Assembly: GCF_040183065.1 (NCBI RefSeq)
Contig: NC_091119.1
Location: forward strand, 192,393,543 to 192,457,542
From: Periplaneta americana
Lineage: Eukaryota > Arthropoda > Insecta > Blattodea > Blattidae
Direction: 5' to 3'
DNA: 64,000 bases
Position 1 is the stretch's first letter, and each line of letters starts with the position of its first letter. This document shows positions 46,287-57,839 of the stretch, piece after piece. The position numbers and the translations under genes are program-made. The notes under the pieces are model-generated. The model was not told the origin of the DNA. It worked only from the letters and a program-made list of their open reading frames with translations, and did not search any database.

Positions 46287-46605
46287 GGCCACCTCTGTGG
46301 TGTAGAGGTCAGCATGCTGGTCTCTTACGCAGAAGGCCCTCATTCGATTCCCGGTCGGGTTAAATTTCCTGGTTAAGATTTTTTCAGGGTTTTCCCTCAA
46401 CCGTAAGGCAAATGCCAGGAAATTTGGGCCACAACATCCCTGAATATCACCGGCCTCATTCATCACCGAAATAATATTCATAACAAATCAGTAATACTTA
46501 TACAGTCGCCATCTTGTTCACAACAATAGAACCAGTCTCAACAATAGTACACGAGCTTTCGGATTTCATACAGAAGATATGACCAGAGATGTTAAAGCGA
46601 GTATA
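46287..46605 (+). mobile_element. SINE2: tRNA-derived SINE, copy 1
   Basis: A box CTGTGGTGTAGAGG, B box ATTCGATTCCC. The body has CCTCAACC and CACAACATCCCTGAATATC and continues to GACCAGAGATGTTAAAG. Copy 2 at 57840-58198 shares the same extent, which defines the element. Confidence 0.8.
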
Positions 46606-46622
46606 AAAAAATAACAGCGAAA

Positions 46623-46662
<40 letters not shown>

Positions 46663-47605
46663 TTTTGTTACAATGTTAAGTTGAGTAACTATAGTTTCAG
46701 GTCTGTTGTCAAAAAAAAGACACAAACAAAAAGATGTTGACGATGACACATTCGTGTTTAAATTGAATGGCAACCAGCAAATGTTGTAATTTAAAAATTA
46801 ACAATCGAAATATTACAAACAGCAGATGCCTGTCTTCACCCCTGCCCAGTAATGATATCTTTAATTATTTTATTTGTTACGAAAATTAAAAAATTTGAAA
46901 ATAAAAAAAAAGTGATCATAAAATTCTGAAAAAAAAAAAAAAAAAAAAGAGGTAAGGAAGCACATACTTCAAATCAGTATTACAATATTTTAAGTTTCTA
47001 GCTCTAAAAATGTGGACATTATAGGCAATTTGATATGATGTGTAATTTCTCATCCCCTTCAGGCTTCATATACTACGAGTAAATAATTCTTGTATGTGTA
47101 TTTTTTTGTTATATCCCTCTGTCTCACCAAACACCAAATAGCATGGAATTCTATCTGTATAGCCCACAAGGCCCCCATTATTTGATATGATTTTTCCACA
47201 CTGAAGAATAAAGAATAAGCGATACATAAGCAGTCAGGAAAAGTTGCCACGTGAATATGAAACCCACTCCATGAAATTAAGAAGAAAATCTGAAGCTAAT
47301 AGGTTGTTCTAATTGAAATGTCTTTCACGTTGTAATGTTACTTGGATAATAAGTTTTTAAGGGAGAAGTAGATTTGTTTTTAGAGACATACATAATCTTA
47401 ATAAAATCGTGATTACGAAATAAACACGAGTTATGCAAATAAAATTTGCCGAACGAAATGTAGAATTAACCAACATTTCATTTTCATATACAATAAAATG
47501 AATTTAAAACAATGTGTACTGTTTTAAAATTGTTTTAATTATTATATTTTCGACATTTTGTTTTGTACATTCTTTCTTTGAGATTTGAAGTTTTCAGTAT
47601 TATTA

Positions 47606-47655
<50 letters not shown>

Positions 47656-48560
47656 CCTATGATATGAAATCATTAAAATGAATGCAAATCTAACGACCTA
47701 TAGAGTATCTCGATTTTCTTGTATTTATTTTTCTATGGCAAAGAATAACGGTAGGGAGGGTTTATTCTCTCTTTCCCATATATGTTACAAGCTACATGTA
47801 TGGTACATGTATTTTTGTTATGAAGTTTTTTATGCGCGAAAATAATACCGACTTTTTTATTTGGTTAATTTCACAATTTGAAGTATTCCAGATTCTAAAC
47901 TTTCTACGTTCTGAGCCTTTCACCCTTGTAGTTTCTCCATGAGGCTGCCCCTTAATATTGAACTATTCCTTGTCTAAATACGAAATTTCAAGACTGACCT
48001 TCAGAGAAGCATGGTTGGGTGTACGTATTATGACGTTAGTGAAGGCCGTGTTAAATAATCGTTTGTATTTTGTTTCTGTTGTGGTGCAGTATAAAACGCA
48101 TTTATTATTACGCTGAAGTGTTCACGTATAAAACATCTAAATTATTTGGTTATGCGGATCAGCAGTGTAAAAAATAGATTTCTGCCTCGTTCACGACTTG
48201 ATGTTAAATGTCACGCATTCTCTATTAACGTCGATTTTATATTGATTGTCCGAACTTTGAAAAAGGGGTTAGTTTTATATTAAGTTGTCACAAACATAAA
48301 ATATGCAACAATGTACGTTCCTGACTCCCGTACAGACCACATGTTTAATATTTATTTTGCTCTTTGTGTATGAATTAAAAAACATGTAATCGATAATTTT
48401 ATCCACATTCTTAATCGCAATAGTACAAACATGTTGACCCTGGCTTAAATTCAGTTTTCCTACCGACTTCCCTCATAATTTATACAATTTAGTTTCTTGC
48501 GCGTTGTATATTCGACCCGCCCGCCGAGAAATAATATTGGTGTCTCGCTCTTCTCTTCTC
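46606..48560. other. Intergenic upstream of jun, no gene recognised
   Basis: AT-rich with poly-A and (TA) runs (46617-46663), an A-run near 46930 and (AAT)n at 47606-47652. From about 48480 rightwards GC and CpG density rise sharply into the jun promoter. Confidence 0.6.
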
Positions 48561-48614
48561 CGCATGCGTGGAAGTTCCTGGTACAAGTATGACGACATTG
48601 TCGACGTAGCCTGG

Positions 48615-48619
48615 CCAAT
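48615..48619 (+). promoter_or_regulatory. Upstream CCAAT box
   Basis: GGCCAATAG, 53 bp upstream of a second CCAAT box in the jun promoter. Candidate NF-Y/CTF site. Confidence 0.4.
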
Positions 48620-48667
48620 AGCGAGCAGGCTTCGTAGTTCGCAGAAAATAGATGCCGTCATTTTCAG

Positions 48668-48672
48668 CCAAT
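48668..48672 (+). promoter_or_regulatory. CCAAT box, jun promoter
   Basis: AGCCAATAG at -91 relative to the proposed start at 48759. It begins exactly 20 bp before the CRE/TRE-like site, as I recall for the human JUN promoter. Confidence 0.6.
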
Positions 48673-48687
48673 AGAGTCGCGGCTGGG

Positions 48688-48695
48688 TGACGTGA
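48688..48695 (+). promoter_or_regulatory. CRE/TRE-like site, jun promoter
   Basis: TGACGTGA at -71, one base off the CRE TGACGTCA. It corresponds in position and spacing to the human jun1 TRE (TGACATCA, recalled). A Jun/ATF2 heterodimer site is the expected function. Confidence 0.65.
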
Positions 48696-48699
48696 TGCG

Positions 48700-48709
48700 A
48701 TAAAAATAA
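48700..48709 (+). promoter_or_regulatory. MEF2-like site, jun promoter
   Basis: ATAAAAATAA matches YTAWWWWTAR at 9 of 10 positions. It begins 12 bp after the start of the CRE/TRE-like site, the same offset as the recalled human MEF2 site. Confidence 0.55.
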
Positions 48710-48715
48710 CTTGTG

Positions 48716-48722
48716 TGAGTCA
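48716..48722 (+). promoter_or_regulatory. Consensus AP-1 site, jun promoter
   Basis: TGAGTCA, a perfect TRE, 12 bp upstream of the TATA box. It suggests Jun autoregulation. Confidence 0.65.
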
Positions 48723-48727
48723 CAGAA

Positions 48728-48733
48728 TATAAG
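48728..48733 (+). promoter_or_regulatory. TATA box of jun
   Basis: TATAAG, 31 bp upstream of the A in TTCAC (48756-48760), which fits an arthropod TCA-type initiator. Start of transcription proposed at 48759. Confidence 0.6.
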
Positions 48734-48758
48734 CAGTACGGTTGGATGTAGTTGATTC

Positions 48759-48952
48759 ACAAAGCGTTTAGTTGAGCAGGGGAGCAGACGTGTGCGGTTC
48801 GTAACAGAGACTTGGTCGCCACGGCGCCTGTACGTATTGATCGCCGAAGTGAGTCATTCTTGTTGTGGTTGAACACGCGGTGACGCTAGCGTTGTTGTCA
48901 TTTGCAGTAGTGGAGGCTTCATATAAAGTGTGAGGAGGAGGACGCTCGCTTG
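48759..48952 (+). other. jun 5' UTR (proposed)
   Basis: About 194 nt, CpG-rich, with no ATG before 48953. A second perfect AP-1 site TGAGTCA lies at 48850-48856. A second TATA-like TATAAAG at 48922-48928 could drive a shorter transcript starting near the 48953 ATG. A gtgagt/ttgcag pair would give only a ~55-nt intron and is unlikely. Confidence 0.5.
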
Positions 48953-49831
48953 ATGGTTCGCAACTGTTCCAATCCCAAGATGGAGACTACGTTCTACGAG
49001 GACCAGTCTTTCCAACATAGGTTAAACGGAGATGTGAACCAATTGAAACGAAGTATGACTTTGGATCTGAACGCGTCTCGGGGTCCGGCGAAGAGGCCGA
49101 AATTCAACCCTGCCGTTACAGCAGCTCCTGTACTGTCATCCCCGGATCTGAATATGCTGAAGCTGGGCTCTCCCGAACTGGAGAAACTCATCATCGCGCA
49201 GCAGAATGGTCTGGTGACGACGACTCCAACTCCGACGACGCAGATACTGTTTCCGAGGACTGTGACAGAGGAGCAGGAGATGTATGCGCGAGGGTTCGTG
49301 GATGCCTTGAACGAGCTACACACGAGCGATTCGAGTCAGATGAGCTCGGGGGGAGGTTTGCAGCCCGTGGACGTCCCCGTCACCAGCAGCGGCACCGGCG
49401 TCGGAGTCACGTACACGACGCTGGAACCTCACGGCCAGGTCGTGATCAGCCAGGCGAATTCGTTTTCGCCAATCTCTTCTGCCGGGTACAACATCCTGTC
49501 TCCGGATTCTGCAATAATAGTGAAGGACGAACCTCAGACTGTTCCGAGTCTGGGATCAACACCGCCACTGTCACCAATAAACATGGAGTGCCAAGAGAAG
49601 ATCAAGCTGGAGAGGAAGAGGCAAAGGAACAGGATAGCTGCTTCGAAGTGCAGGAGGCGTAAGTTAGAACGCATTTCAAGGCTCGAGGACAAAGTTAAAC
49701 TTCTTAAAGGTGAGAACACCGAACTTGGTAGTGTTGTGCATAAGCTCAAAGAACAAGTGTGTCAGCTGAAAGAGCAAGTGATGGACCATGTGCATAGTGG
49801 GTGTCAAATTATGGTGGCCTCCCACTTCTGA
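48953..49831 (+). CDS. Jra: Jun/Jra, bZIP AP-1 transcription factor (intronless)
   Basis: 292 residues in one exon. Residues 10-15 METTFY, SMTLDLN (34-40), and [19 protein letters not shown] (62-80) match the start, delta region and JNK target region of vertebrate c-Jun. Ser63-Pro, Ser73-Pro, Thr91-Pro and Thr93-Pro fall at the same numbers as in human [11 protein letters not shown] and TPPLSPI (203-209) match the regulatory cluster before the basic region. Basic region 221-240 is [20 protein letters not shown]. Zipper leucines lie at 244, 251, 258, 265 and 272. The protein binds AP-1/CRE sites in the nucleus as homo- or heterodimers, under JNK control. The first ATG in the transcript is 48953; ATG 48980 (METTFY) has a better context and may also start. 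GC-rich compared with surroundings. Confidence 0.97.
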   Translation: MVRNCSNPKMETTFYEDQSFQHRLNGDVNQLKRSMTLDLNASRGPAKRPKFNPAVTAAPVLSSPDLNMLKLGSPELEKLIIAQQNGLVTTTPTPTTQILFPRTVTEEQEMYARGFVDALNELHTSDSSQMSSGGGLQPVDVPVTSSGTGVGVTYTTLEPHGQVVISQANSFSPISSAGYNILSPDSAIIVKDEPQTVPSLGSTPPLSPINMECQEKIKLERKRQRNRIAASKCRRRKLERISRLEDKVKLLKGENTELGSVVHKLKEQVCQLKEQVMDHVHSGCQIMVASHF

Positions 49832-51061
49832 ACCGAGGACTCCCCGGGATGAAACCCGGTCGGCAGTGTGTGTGTGAGTGTTGAAAACACGGATATCCTT
49901 GCCTTTTTCTTTACGGGTTTGGTTTCTTAAGGCAACTTGAGATGTAACAGCGGCTGCTCCATTTGTTAAAAAAAAAGTTTGTGCTAATTTGTCGAACGAC
50001 CTTTCTGTGGTTAAATTTTTATTTTTAAGACACCCTTTACGGGTTTCATGACGTGCTCAAATGAAATATGGAGTAGCCAAACACGCGAATTCAAAACCAA
50101 ACTTTTTTTTTTATTAATTTTCACTGTTCAATTTCATTGCACTTCGCGGAACGCATGACCGATCCAAGTGCAGCGAAAAATGGTGCCCCGGCGCGAGGCT
50201 AGAACTGGCCTTGCCTATACACTTGCGTAATGTATATCGCTAGGAGCGGCAACGTTCTGTCGCGAACAAGATTAGAAGTACGGGTGCCCTCCACCTTATG
50301 ACAGTAAGTCCAGATATTTCTCCCAAAGAGAAACTGATAGTATTACAAAATAATAGTGACTTATTTACATTTTGTTGTCTTTTTTTTATGCTGAGTGTGG
50401 ATTACGAACATGCATTCCTGAATAGACTAACGTGGGCGCGTATGTTTCATACAATACTTAACATCAACTTTAAAAAGCCCCAGTTTTAAGTTGTTTTAGG
50501 AGGCAAATTGTGCATCTAGTCGCAGCCCTGTGTGGGATATACTTTCATGTATATAAAGTATGTGATTTTTATATAATAATGTGCAAAGCTATGTTTGCTC
50601 TATCTTTTGAATGGTTTGCTAAGCAGGGAATATTTCGAGTTAGGGCAAAAGAGCCAGTTTTATATTTGGCAAAAAGTGCTAAGCTACAAGAGTAGCGTCT
50701 TTTTTATCAGGTTGAATAGCCTATTGTGTGATTACCTAGTTGGAAGTGCTTTCAACAATTTGTAGAAGAAAAGTATATTGCCTGTAGGCAGTCTATATAT
50801 TTGTAATACAAATCCTTCCAATATGCAATGTGCCTTTTAAACAAGAGATTTGAGTTTTTGAATCTGCTATCTGAATCCTCATTTTTTCAAAACAACCTGC
50901 AGCAAGTTAAGAACTCTTGTATATGTATATACATACATTTTCTACAGTGTATCATTAGCATTCACCTTCAATAAGATATTTTTATGTGTGCTGGTATGTG
51001 ATCTAGAAAATAGATTCCATAAAGTCTTTTTTATGAATGATTTTATTTTTGACAAAATAAA
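49832..51061 (+). other. jun 3' UTR (proposed), AATAAA at 51056-51061
   Basis: AT-rich, with no open frame of note, at least one ATTTA (50363-50367), and the first clear AATAAA signal at 51056-51061. Vertebrate jun mRNAs carry AU-rich instability elements, but the density here is low. The true end is unknown. Confidence 0.5.
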
Positions 51062-52902
51062 TTGATATTTGAAAAGATTGCCCTTATTTAACATGATCAT
51101 AGTATGCACCATCATAATGAATTATTTGATATACCGGTATAAGATATAGGCTATATTACCTACTGACCAAAATTAAATTTTCAGATACATGAGTATTATG
51201 ATTCATTATGATTGGTCTGTGCTTTGAGTTATAAAGTATCCTTTCCAATCCTTTATGTACTGTTACGTCAGAATTGAACCATTATAAAAAGTATATTTTT
51301 ATTTAACAAATGGTGGTAAATTAGGCCAACTGCTTGAAAATAGTAATCTAATTACGTTGCCATGAAAGCGCGACAAAAAATAGTAGCACACTAGTCTGAA
51401 TGATGGTATTTTTCCTGACATTGCATTTATGAAAACTTACTTTTACTTGCTGTGCGACGGTCAAAATGTCTCGTCTAGAGTGGATGGTGAAACTAGCGCT
51501 GAGGTAGTTCAGATTATTTCGGAAGTGAAAATCGTTGAATTTATAAGGGATTTTTTTGTTTTGTTTGTGGAGATGCAGTTGATAGTATATGCAAGACATA
51601 ACAAAAGCCCAAACCTAACCTGTCGCAGATTCTTATATACAAGGTGTATACATATAAATGGAGTAAGAAGGGAATTACCTCAGCGTTACTTTAGCCAATA
51701 TATCGATGGTATTCAAAAGCTACCTCTTCAAAATATTCAATTTCACAGGAGAGTGAAAAGAGAAATATATATGATTTTTATAAGAATAAAGTGAAAGCTC
51801 ATTTTATTAATTTTTTTTGACATCGATATTAAAATGCTGCATAAAAACAGAGTTATCGTAGTACCAGAAATTCATAATAGGCGTCATGTTAAGTGCCACA
51901 GTAATTAAAATGAACGTTATCAGCAACAATACGTAACTATATAACAAACTTCAAAACCGAATATGTTATAATTGATATAAATACTTACACAAAATAGTTT
52001 GTCAACAAGAAATTCTCTCCCTCTACAGTATTATCAATTTCGAACACTGAGCCCACATTATAGGAGAGATGTTGGTCGGAACGTAATGATAGGGCTAACA
52101 GCCTCCCTACATAAAATAGCTGCGTATAGCTACTAGCCCAGCAAAGACATTGGCGTTATAATGGGGTTGATTGACTGATTGATTGTTTATTGAATATATT
52201 ACCGTATAATGTTAAACATACATTATAGATTAAAATAACTTTATTAAAATACAATAGGAGCCACAATCAGCGACTTGTACTTATATTTATTGCAATAGTT
52301 TTTCAAAAGTAACACATTTATTGCACTCAAAACTGAATGAGAGGATTTTGGACGAAAATATTAAACACGTGAAATATTGTATTTAGAAATAAATGTTTTT
52401 TTTTTTATGGGAACAATATTTATTATTATTATTTTTATTTTTGTTGTTGTTGTCTGAGTTTATGGTCCATCGAGATCATTTTTAAATGGCATCCTATCAT
52501 TTTATTAATATCATCTGAAAGAACATATTTTTCATGTAATACTTCATTTGTTTTGTACAGAAACACTATAGTTACAGTCACTATGGTAACAATTTTTTTG
52601 TTGATATATTTTCTTGCTCCCTGTGTTATGAAAGCAGTTTTATGGATGAAACCAACATAAAAGAAGATATTCTAAACAGAAAATGATACTTTTATGCCCC
52701 TGACACGTCCATGTTATCTAAATTTCGCTTGTATACTACTCACAGTTGACTCAAAAAATAGGTTTCCGATTTGGATGAGTTTCGTTAAAAAGTATGCATA
52801 CTTATTGCTGTGTACGTCTTCAGTCACCAAATTCTATTATCATCAGGATCTAAGTTTTCTCGTTGAGAGTGGTAATTTCAATTGTAATGTGTAAGTATGG
52901 AG
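51062..52902. other. Intergenic, no gene recognised
   Basis: A 121-codon open frame at 51429-51794 starts with ATG but resembles nothing I know and is probably chance. The remainder is AT-rich and featureless. Confidence 0.5.
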
Positions 52903-53217
52903 TTTTCATTCATAATTTTCTGCTCAAGGACAGGTCTTTCACTACAAACTCAGCATTCACAAATCTGATCTATTTTCAGTCTTCCTCTTAGTTTCCGCAT
53001 ATCGTCTATCATCTGACATCATCTTCTGCTCCGAATTCTTCTCCCGTTCACCACTCCTTCCAGTGCATCCTTCAGTAGATAGTTTCTTCTCAGCCAGTGA
53101 CCCAGCCAATTCCTTTTTTTTTCTTGTTTCAACATTATTCTTTCTTCACCCACTCTTTCTAGCACAGCTTCATTTTCTTTTCTTATTCTGCCTGTTCATT
53201 TCACATTCTTCTTATTA
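52903..53217 (-). mobile_element. LINE C 3' fragment
   Basis: Sequence closely follows 8995-9310 (CTTTCAC..CAAACTCAGCATT, CATCTGACATC, CAGTGACCCAGCCAATT). Includes the (ATTC) tail side at 52903. Confidence 0.75.
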
Positions 53218-54871
53218 AGTACTAGCTGAAAGCACCCGGCGTTGCCAGAGTTGTTCTTTTTGCTTCTTTTTTTCGGTCGTACCAAAGAATCAATATATCA
53301 TTTAATTTATATTGGAAGATTTTTTTACCCCTTGACTGCTGCATGCCTATTTTTTTTAAATATGACTTGAGAACTATATCTCACAAATTCAGAACATATT
53401 AGGCCTACATTAATTCTTATTTCATACACAGAATACAGATACAATATAAACTCGCAATAAGTCATTTTTTAATATAAGAAACTAACATTCTGAGACACGT
53501 ATACCAGTTCTTTTTTAGAAATTAAGAGATTATTTCCACAACGCATAACATACTACATTGGCAACGTGATTATACGATTAGAATTTCGCAGTAACACATT
53601 TTCGGACATGAACAACAATATTTTAAGAGACGTATGATATTTTTATTTTTACTATCTGACCTGACAGTGTTATTTTCAGTCGGCTTACGTACATTCACAT
53701 ACTACATTAGCAATATGACAAAAGTATCATTGGATTTCTTTTTGATGTGTGTAAAATCTTTTTTTCCCTACTTCTTCGTATAAAATTTAGTTGAGAATGT
53801 GAAAAACACGGAGTTTTTAAGTTAATGTCTGCAACTTTGAGCGACTGTCCTTGAGCTTAATTTTAATATGACCATTACAAATGCTAGTCGCACTGGAATT
53901 GCTGTTACTTAAAATTGAAACGCATGTTAGTGGGTATCATAAGAATGCGTGGATAAAAGCATCTTCTTTCGTTTTGCCAGTTAATATTGTCACTTCTATT
54001 ACTACGTTCTGAATGAGATTTTTCACACCAATTCTTGTTTCACTGCATAATTTTGGTGGGCCAGTATTTCACAATAGTTGGCCTATTATTGGTGATTCAA
54101 TATTAAGTATTAAATTATATGGTAGCAATCTTTGTGGTTTCAAAGAATTCAAAATTCAGTTGGATAAAACACAGTCTGCTCACTATGTACAACTGCATGA
54201 GAAATTCATAATACGTTCCTGGGCTGAGTAAAGATATTTATTGCATGAATTATCTAGTTTTAGCCTTCATGATGTGTATCAACAATGTTATTTAATTTCG
54301 TATTATAATTTCCATGGCCGTGAAAGTTGATGTTGAATATAACAGACAATAATAAAAAACAATTGACTGCAGAAGATTGCATTTAATATTATACAGGAAT
54401 GTTTGATTGTATATTATAATTTTATTTTTTATGCTTCAATTAATTTAATGTCAATTTGTCCGATTTTAATGTAGTCTATGTTCTTCTCCTGGTTATGAAG
54501 ATTAAATGTGGAAACTTTGACTCATATCGGTCAAAGCGTCTAGATTTGTATAAAGTACATACATACATAGCCACATTGACTTTTGTGCGAGATCGTGCGT
54601 ATTTGCTTGCTTTCCGCACAAAACCAATACGCGGTAAGTGTGAAATACCACATTCAGTATTCCCAACGTAACACACATAACAATTTCCCTCTTCTTACCG
54701 CTTAAGCGCCATATTCATTTTACTACTTTAGCCTTTTAACATTATTTTTAGAGACGTTTAACATAGTAATAATTATAAATTGGAAACTTACCACTGCAAT
54801 TTCACCTAAATTGCACTGTTAATTATTGTTTTTAAATATTTGCAAAAATTGAGTAAACTCTACAACACCAC
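53218..54871. other. Intergenic, mostly unassigned
   Basis: At 53220-53250 TACTAGCTGAAAGCACCCGG resembles the edge of a widespread insect interspersed repeat that I cannot name. No gene recognised. Confidence 0.4.
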
Positions 54872-55440
54872 AAAAGTTACTGCATTTGTAATGCAAGTAA
54901 CATTAAGGAAGCCGTGAAAAAATCAACGAGATTCCAGATGCCGATGTTATTACTGCAATATGTTATATAAATAATATTGTTAAAATATTAAAATGGAAAA
55001 TAAATCATTACATAACCTTACCGTTTGTTTTAAGTTCGCATTTATAGACTGGGGGGAAAAAAAAGACAGACGTATATCACGGCCTGCTGGAATATAGTAA
55101 ACACAGAAAACATTTTATAGCAACAATGTTAAAGATAGATATATTTGTTTTCCAAAGTTGCCGTCATTGAACAGAAACCAAGATGGAGATTTCATTGCAA
55201 CTAATTAGAAATTCCTCTTTCAGGTATGTAATAAACGATCTTCGCACAAAATAATGTACGATACACGAGCGGTATGTTTGTTTTCATGTTCTCGGAAATT
55301 AAAAAAGCTCAACTACGTTTCGCTTTTTCAATCTTTTCCTCGAACATGAAAACGTCAACATACCGCTCTTGTAACGCATATTACTATTATATATAAGATG
55401 GAGTATTAAAGTACAATAGTGCACCATACTTTTATGGGAC
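54872..55440 (+). repeat. Tandem duplication, unit 1
   Basis: 569-bp unit beginning AAAAGTTACTGCATTTGTAA, almost identical to the next unit. Differences are a few substitutions and one base in an A/G run. Holds an imperfect hairpin at 55267-55368. Non-coding. Confidence 0.92.
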
Positions 55441-56008
55441 AAAAGTTACTGCATTTGTAATGCAAGTAACATTAAGGAAGCCGTGAAAAAATCAACAAGA
55501 TTCCAGATGCCGATGTTATTACTGCAATATATTATATAAATAATATTGTTAAAATATTAAAATGAAAAATAAATCATTACATAACCTTACCGTTTGTTTT
55601 AAGTTCGCATTTATAGACTGGGGGAAAAAAAAGACAGACGTATATCACGGCCTGCTGGAATATAGTAAACACAGAAAACATTTTATAGCAACAATGTTGA
55701 AGATAGATATATTTGTTTTCCAAAGTTGCCGTCATTGAACAGAAACCAAGTTGGAGATTTCATTGCAACTAATTAGAAATTCCTCTTTCAGGTATGTAAT
55801 AAACGATCTTCGCACAAAATAATGTACGATACACGAGCGGTATGTTTGTTTTCATGTTCTCGGAAATTAAAAAAGCTCAACTACGTTTCGCTTTTTCATT
55901 CTTTTCCTCGAACATGAAAACGTCAACATACCGCTCTTGTAACGCATATTACTATTATATATAAGATGGAGTATTAAAGTACAATAGTGCACCATAATTT
56001 TATGGGAC
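55441..56008 (+). repeat. Tandem duplication, unit 2
   Basis: Direct head-to-tail copy of unit 1, ending TTTATGGGAC. Equivalent hairpin at 55835-55936. Confidence 0.92.
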
Positions 56009-56529
56009 ACAGTCCTCATACTTTTTACAAATTAAAAGTCAATTTACTTGTAATGTATTATACCATACCTTCGTGAAATAGGTCCCAGGAATCAGTGACA
56101 CACCTTCAACAAGATTATCATATCAAGACGTAGGTAAAGTACAGGTACTTGTTAAATACAATAGCTGCAAATCCGGTACTGGAAATATACCTTCACGTCA
56201 AATCTCAGCAAGTGGATCAGGGTTGGCTCGTTACCCAATAGGTTTGTTTCTGCAGTGAGTTTGTCGTGGTTTGGCAATGATCACTGAACATCAGTTTGAA
56301 ACTAATTTCAAACCATCTTTGCAAGAACACTTAAATACTGTAAAATAATTTATTAGCAATGCCATTTTAACCGGGATGGGCGAAGCCGACGCCGGTGGCC
56401 ATCGGGTTGCAAGGGGACCAGTGGCGGCCAGTGACCGAAGTCCTTGGTGAGGCCTGTTGTAACTGAGTACTCTACCATCCATATAAAATGCTTATTATTA
56501 TTCATTATATTTTATTATGATTGACATTA
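56009..56529. other. Intergenic, no gene recognised
   Basis: A short GC-rich patch (56370-56450, around GGCGAAGCCGACGCCGGTGG) stands out in AT-rich surroundings and may be a repeat fragment. Nothing else seen. Confidence 0.4.
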
Positions 56530-56615
56530 TTCATTCATTCAGTGTTCCCAAGGACAGGTCTTTCATTGCAAACCCAGCTTTCTCCAATCTTTCCTGTTTT
56601 CTGCCTTCCTCTTTG
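56530..56615 (-). mobile_element. LINE C 3' terminal fragment
   Basis: ATTCATTCATTC tail followed by AGGACAGGTCTTTCATTGC and CAATCTTTCCTGTTTTCTGC, matching the LINE C end. An (AAT)n run follows at 56620-56665. Confidence 0.65.
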
Positions 56616-56619
56616 TCTT

Positions 56620-56664
<45 letters not shown>

Positions 56665-56772
56665 GTATTATTATTAATGAAAAAAACATGTCACTCAAAT
56701 CTAAATGTCATTTTTTTTTTCAAAAAGTTCAAGGGAGGGTTCAAACCAGTAATCCTCCCTTGCGTACGCCCC

Positions 56773-56798
56773 TGATAATAATAATGTTGATGATGATG

Positions 56799-56840
<42 letters not shown>
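56773..56840. repeat. (GAT)n/(AAT)n microsatellite
   Basis: Triplet repeat at the junction with the LINE A tail. Immediately left, CTTGCGTACGCCCCTG (about 56759-56774) looks like one terminal end of a DNA transposon (CAGGGGCGTACG) without a partner. Confidence 0.8.
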
Positions 56841-56844
<4 letters not shown>

Positions 56845-57391
56845 CTGGCTTATAAGGAACCCGGAGGTTCATTGCCGCCCTCACATAAGCCCGCCATCGG
56901 TCCCTATCTTGAGCAAGATTAATCCGGTCTCTATCATCATATCCCACCTCCCTGAAATCCATTTTAATATTATCTTCCCATCTACGTCTCGGCCTCCCTA
57001 AAGGTCTTTTTCCCTCCGGGCTCCCAACTAACACTCTATATGCATTTCTGGATTCGCCCATACGTGCTACATGCCCTGCCCATCTCAAACGTCTGGATTT
57101 TATGTTCCTAATTATGTCAGGTGAAGTATACAATACGTGCAGCTCTGCGTTGTGTAACTTTCTCCATTCTCCTGTAACTTCATCCCTCTTAGCCCCAAAT
57201 ATTTTCCTAAGAAACTTATTCTCAAATACCCTTAATCTCTGTTCCTCTCTCAAAGTGAGAGTCCAAGTTTCACAACCATACAGAACAACCGGTAATATAA
57301 CTGTTTTATAAATTCTAACTTTCAGATTTTTTGACAGAAGACTAGATGACAAAAGCTTCTCAACGGAATAATAACAGAAATATTTATACAC
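56829..57391 (-). mobile_element. LINE A copy 4
   Basis: Open minus-strand frame from [20 protein letters not shown] through GRPRRRWEDNIKMDFREVGY to WRAYVRAAMNLRVP and a TAAG tail. RT catalytic part absent through 5' truncation. The least damaged LINE A 3' end in the window. Confidence 0.9.
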
Positions 57392-57839
57392 ACTATTAAA
57401 CTCATTTTACTTACTTTTTCGTTATTTGAAACTTTGAAAAACGGCTATAAATTTTTATATTTTATGACAATTTATATTTTTATTTCACACTTAAGTATCA
57501 CGTAGCAGTGGCTCGCGTCCCATAGATTGAGAACAGCTGCATTGTAATATTTTAACATTTAGAATTTAAAATGTTGTAGGCACAAAATTGCATTTGTTGT
57601 TTCTGGATCCGGGATAGTAGATCACTTACTACATACATACGTACAAGGTGCAACTGCACTTGTATTTTATTGTGTTAAACCTACATATGCGCGTGTCATT
57701 GAAGATCATTGCTTCCATGCCTGTTGAGTCAGTTTATCAAACGGTGTCAGATTGTTTTAAGAACTGAGTTTCTATACACGTGATTCTGTGCTAACATCAA
57801 GGACCTATTGCTATTTTTTCCTGAAATCTTTCCACATAC
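57392..57839. other. Intergenic, no feature recognised
   Basis: Nothing identifiable on either strand. Confidence 0.5.

Noticed and set aside
48840-48910. Small intron in the jun 5' UTR (gtgagt ... ttgcag)
   Set aside because: It would be only about 55 nt and the donor overlaps a perfect AP-1 site; no evidence for splicing.
48994-49323. 109-codon minus-strand frame within jun
   Set aside because: Antisense of a GC-rich coding region with strong bZIP homology on the + strand.
51429-51794. 121-codon ATG frame downstream of jun
   Set aside because: No recognisable domain, AT-rich codon use, no promoter or splice context; most likely chance.
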